Of a stretch of 5,184 nt of DNA, positions 4,930 to 5,184 are shown one piece after another. The stretch is taken from positions 1-5,184 of the forward strand of contig CABVRQ010000085.1 in assembly GCA_902500695.1 (NCBI GenBank). Direction: 5' to 3'. The position numbers were made by a program, and so were the translations under genes. The notes below the pieces were generated by a model. That model worked only from the letters and a program-made list of their open reading frames with translations. It did not search any database and was not told where the DNA came from. Each line of letters opens with the position of its first letter. The stretch's first letter is position 1. The stretch is from an uncultured Nitrospira sp. Its GTDB lineage: Bacteria > Nitrospirota > Nitrospiria > Nitrospirales > UBA8639.

Positions 4930-5184
4930 TGCGTTGCTTCTCCCTTAAAGCGAACAGGTTCGTTGCCTTGTAAATGGTCCGGGGTGAGCCAGTATGTGCC
5001 TTTGAGACTGGCATCCCACACTGATTGAGCCGCCCGTTCATTCCCTGCGGTCACCAGATAGACAAAACCTCCAAATAACCCACCCACGCCGGCATAGACC
5101 ACTTTGACGGGCGTATACAAAATCGATAAGGCTCCACTCGCGATTTGAAGTCCCAAAGACGAATCGTCGGAGGACTCTGAATTT
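4926..5184 (-). CDS. C-terminal part of a small membrane-associated protein of unknown function (partial)
   Basis: On the minus strand a frame is open from the right edge to TAA at 4928-4926, giving 85 visible residues. It starts with an acidic-serine stretch (NSESSDDSS), then LQIASGALSILYTPVKVVYA, a glycine-rich hydrophobic segment (GVGGLFGGFVYLV, roughly one membrane span), and a compact C-terminus containing GTYWLTPDHLQGNEPVRF. The hydrophobic middle and the tryptophan/proline-rich tail look like a genuine conserved protein. The only near-edge start is TTG at 5156, which has no ribosome binding site, and the frame continues upstream of it, so the true start lies outside the window; a signal peptide or lipobox there is plausible but unseen. 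It is convergent with the phosphopantetheinyl transferase gene and the two stop codons overlap by three bases. I do not recognise a named family. Confidence 0.75.
   Translation of the reverse strand, partial: NSESSDDSSLGLQIASGALSILYTPVKVVYAGVGGLFGGFVYLVTAGNERAAQSVWDASLKGTYWLTPDHLQGNEPVRFKGEATH

Overview
The window looks like chromosomal DNA from a Gram-negative bacterium of moderate GC content. The Gram-negative assignment rests mainly on a rhodanese with a lipoprotein-type signal. The style of the proteins would fit Nitrospirota or a neighbouring environmental lineage, but this is an impression and not a demonstrated assignment. No rRNA, tRNA, CRISPR array, insertion sequence or phage gene was seen.

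Layout: (1) 8-1018 (+), a family-2 (acetylserotonin/hydroxyindole-like) SAM-dependent O-methyltransferase. (2) 1019-1412, a 394-base stretch with no long gene. On the minus strand it holds a possible 39-codon single-pass membrane protein (1201-1320), and the same frame stays open after its TGA down to 1048. (3) 1413-2429 (+), a membrane-anchored M28 zinc metallopeptidase, followed 60 bases later by (4) 2490-3344 (+), a haem-dependent oxygenase of the MpaB/DUF2236 family. A 23-codon ORF overlaps the oxygenase stop as ATGA. (5) 3510-3920 (-), a small rhodanese lipoprotein convergent with that pair. (6) 3921-4179, a divergent intergenic region with a nested inverted repeat at 3981-4026. (7) 4180-4929 (+), an Sfp-type 4'-phosphopantetheinyl transferase. 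(8) 4926 to the right edge (-), the C-terminal part of a small membrane-associated protein whose stop codon overlaps the transferase stop.

Functional reading: three of the five well-recognised genes (O-methyltransferase, MpaB-type oxygenase, Sfp-type transferase) are types that often occur around natural-product or lipid tailoring pathways. No polyketide synthase, peptide synthetase or carrier protein lies in this window, and strand changes break the genes into separate transcription units. A biosynthetic cluster is therefore a hypothesis, not a finding. The only pair that looks co-transcribed is peptidase plus oxygenase. I see no clear evidence of a novel defence or mobile system. The items most worth a second look are the small minus-strand ORF with its in-frame continuation, the nested inverted repeat, and the peptidase-oxygenase pairing.
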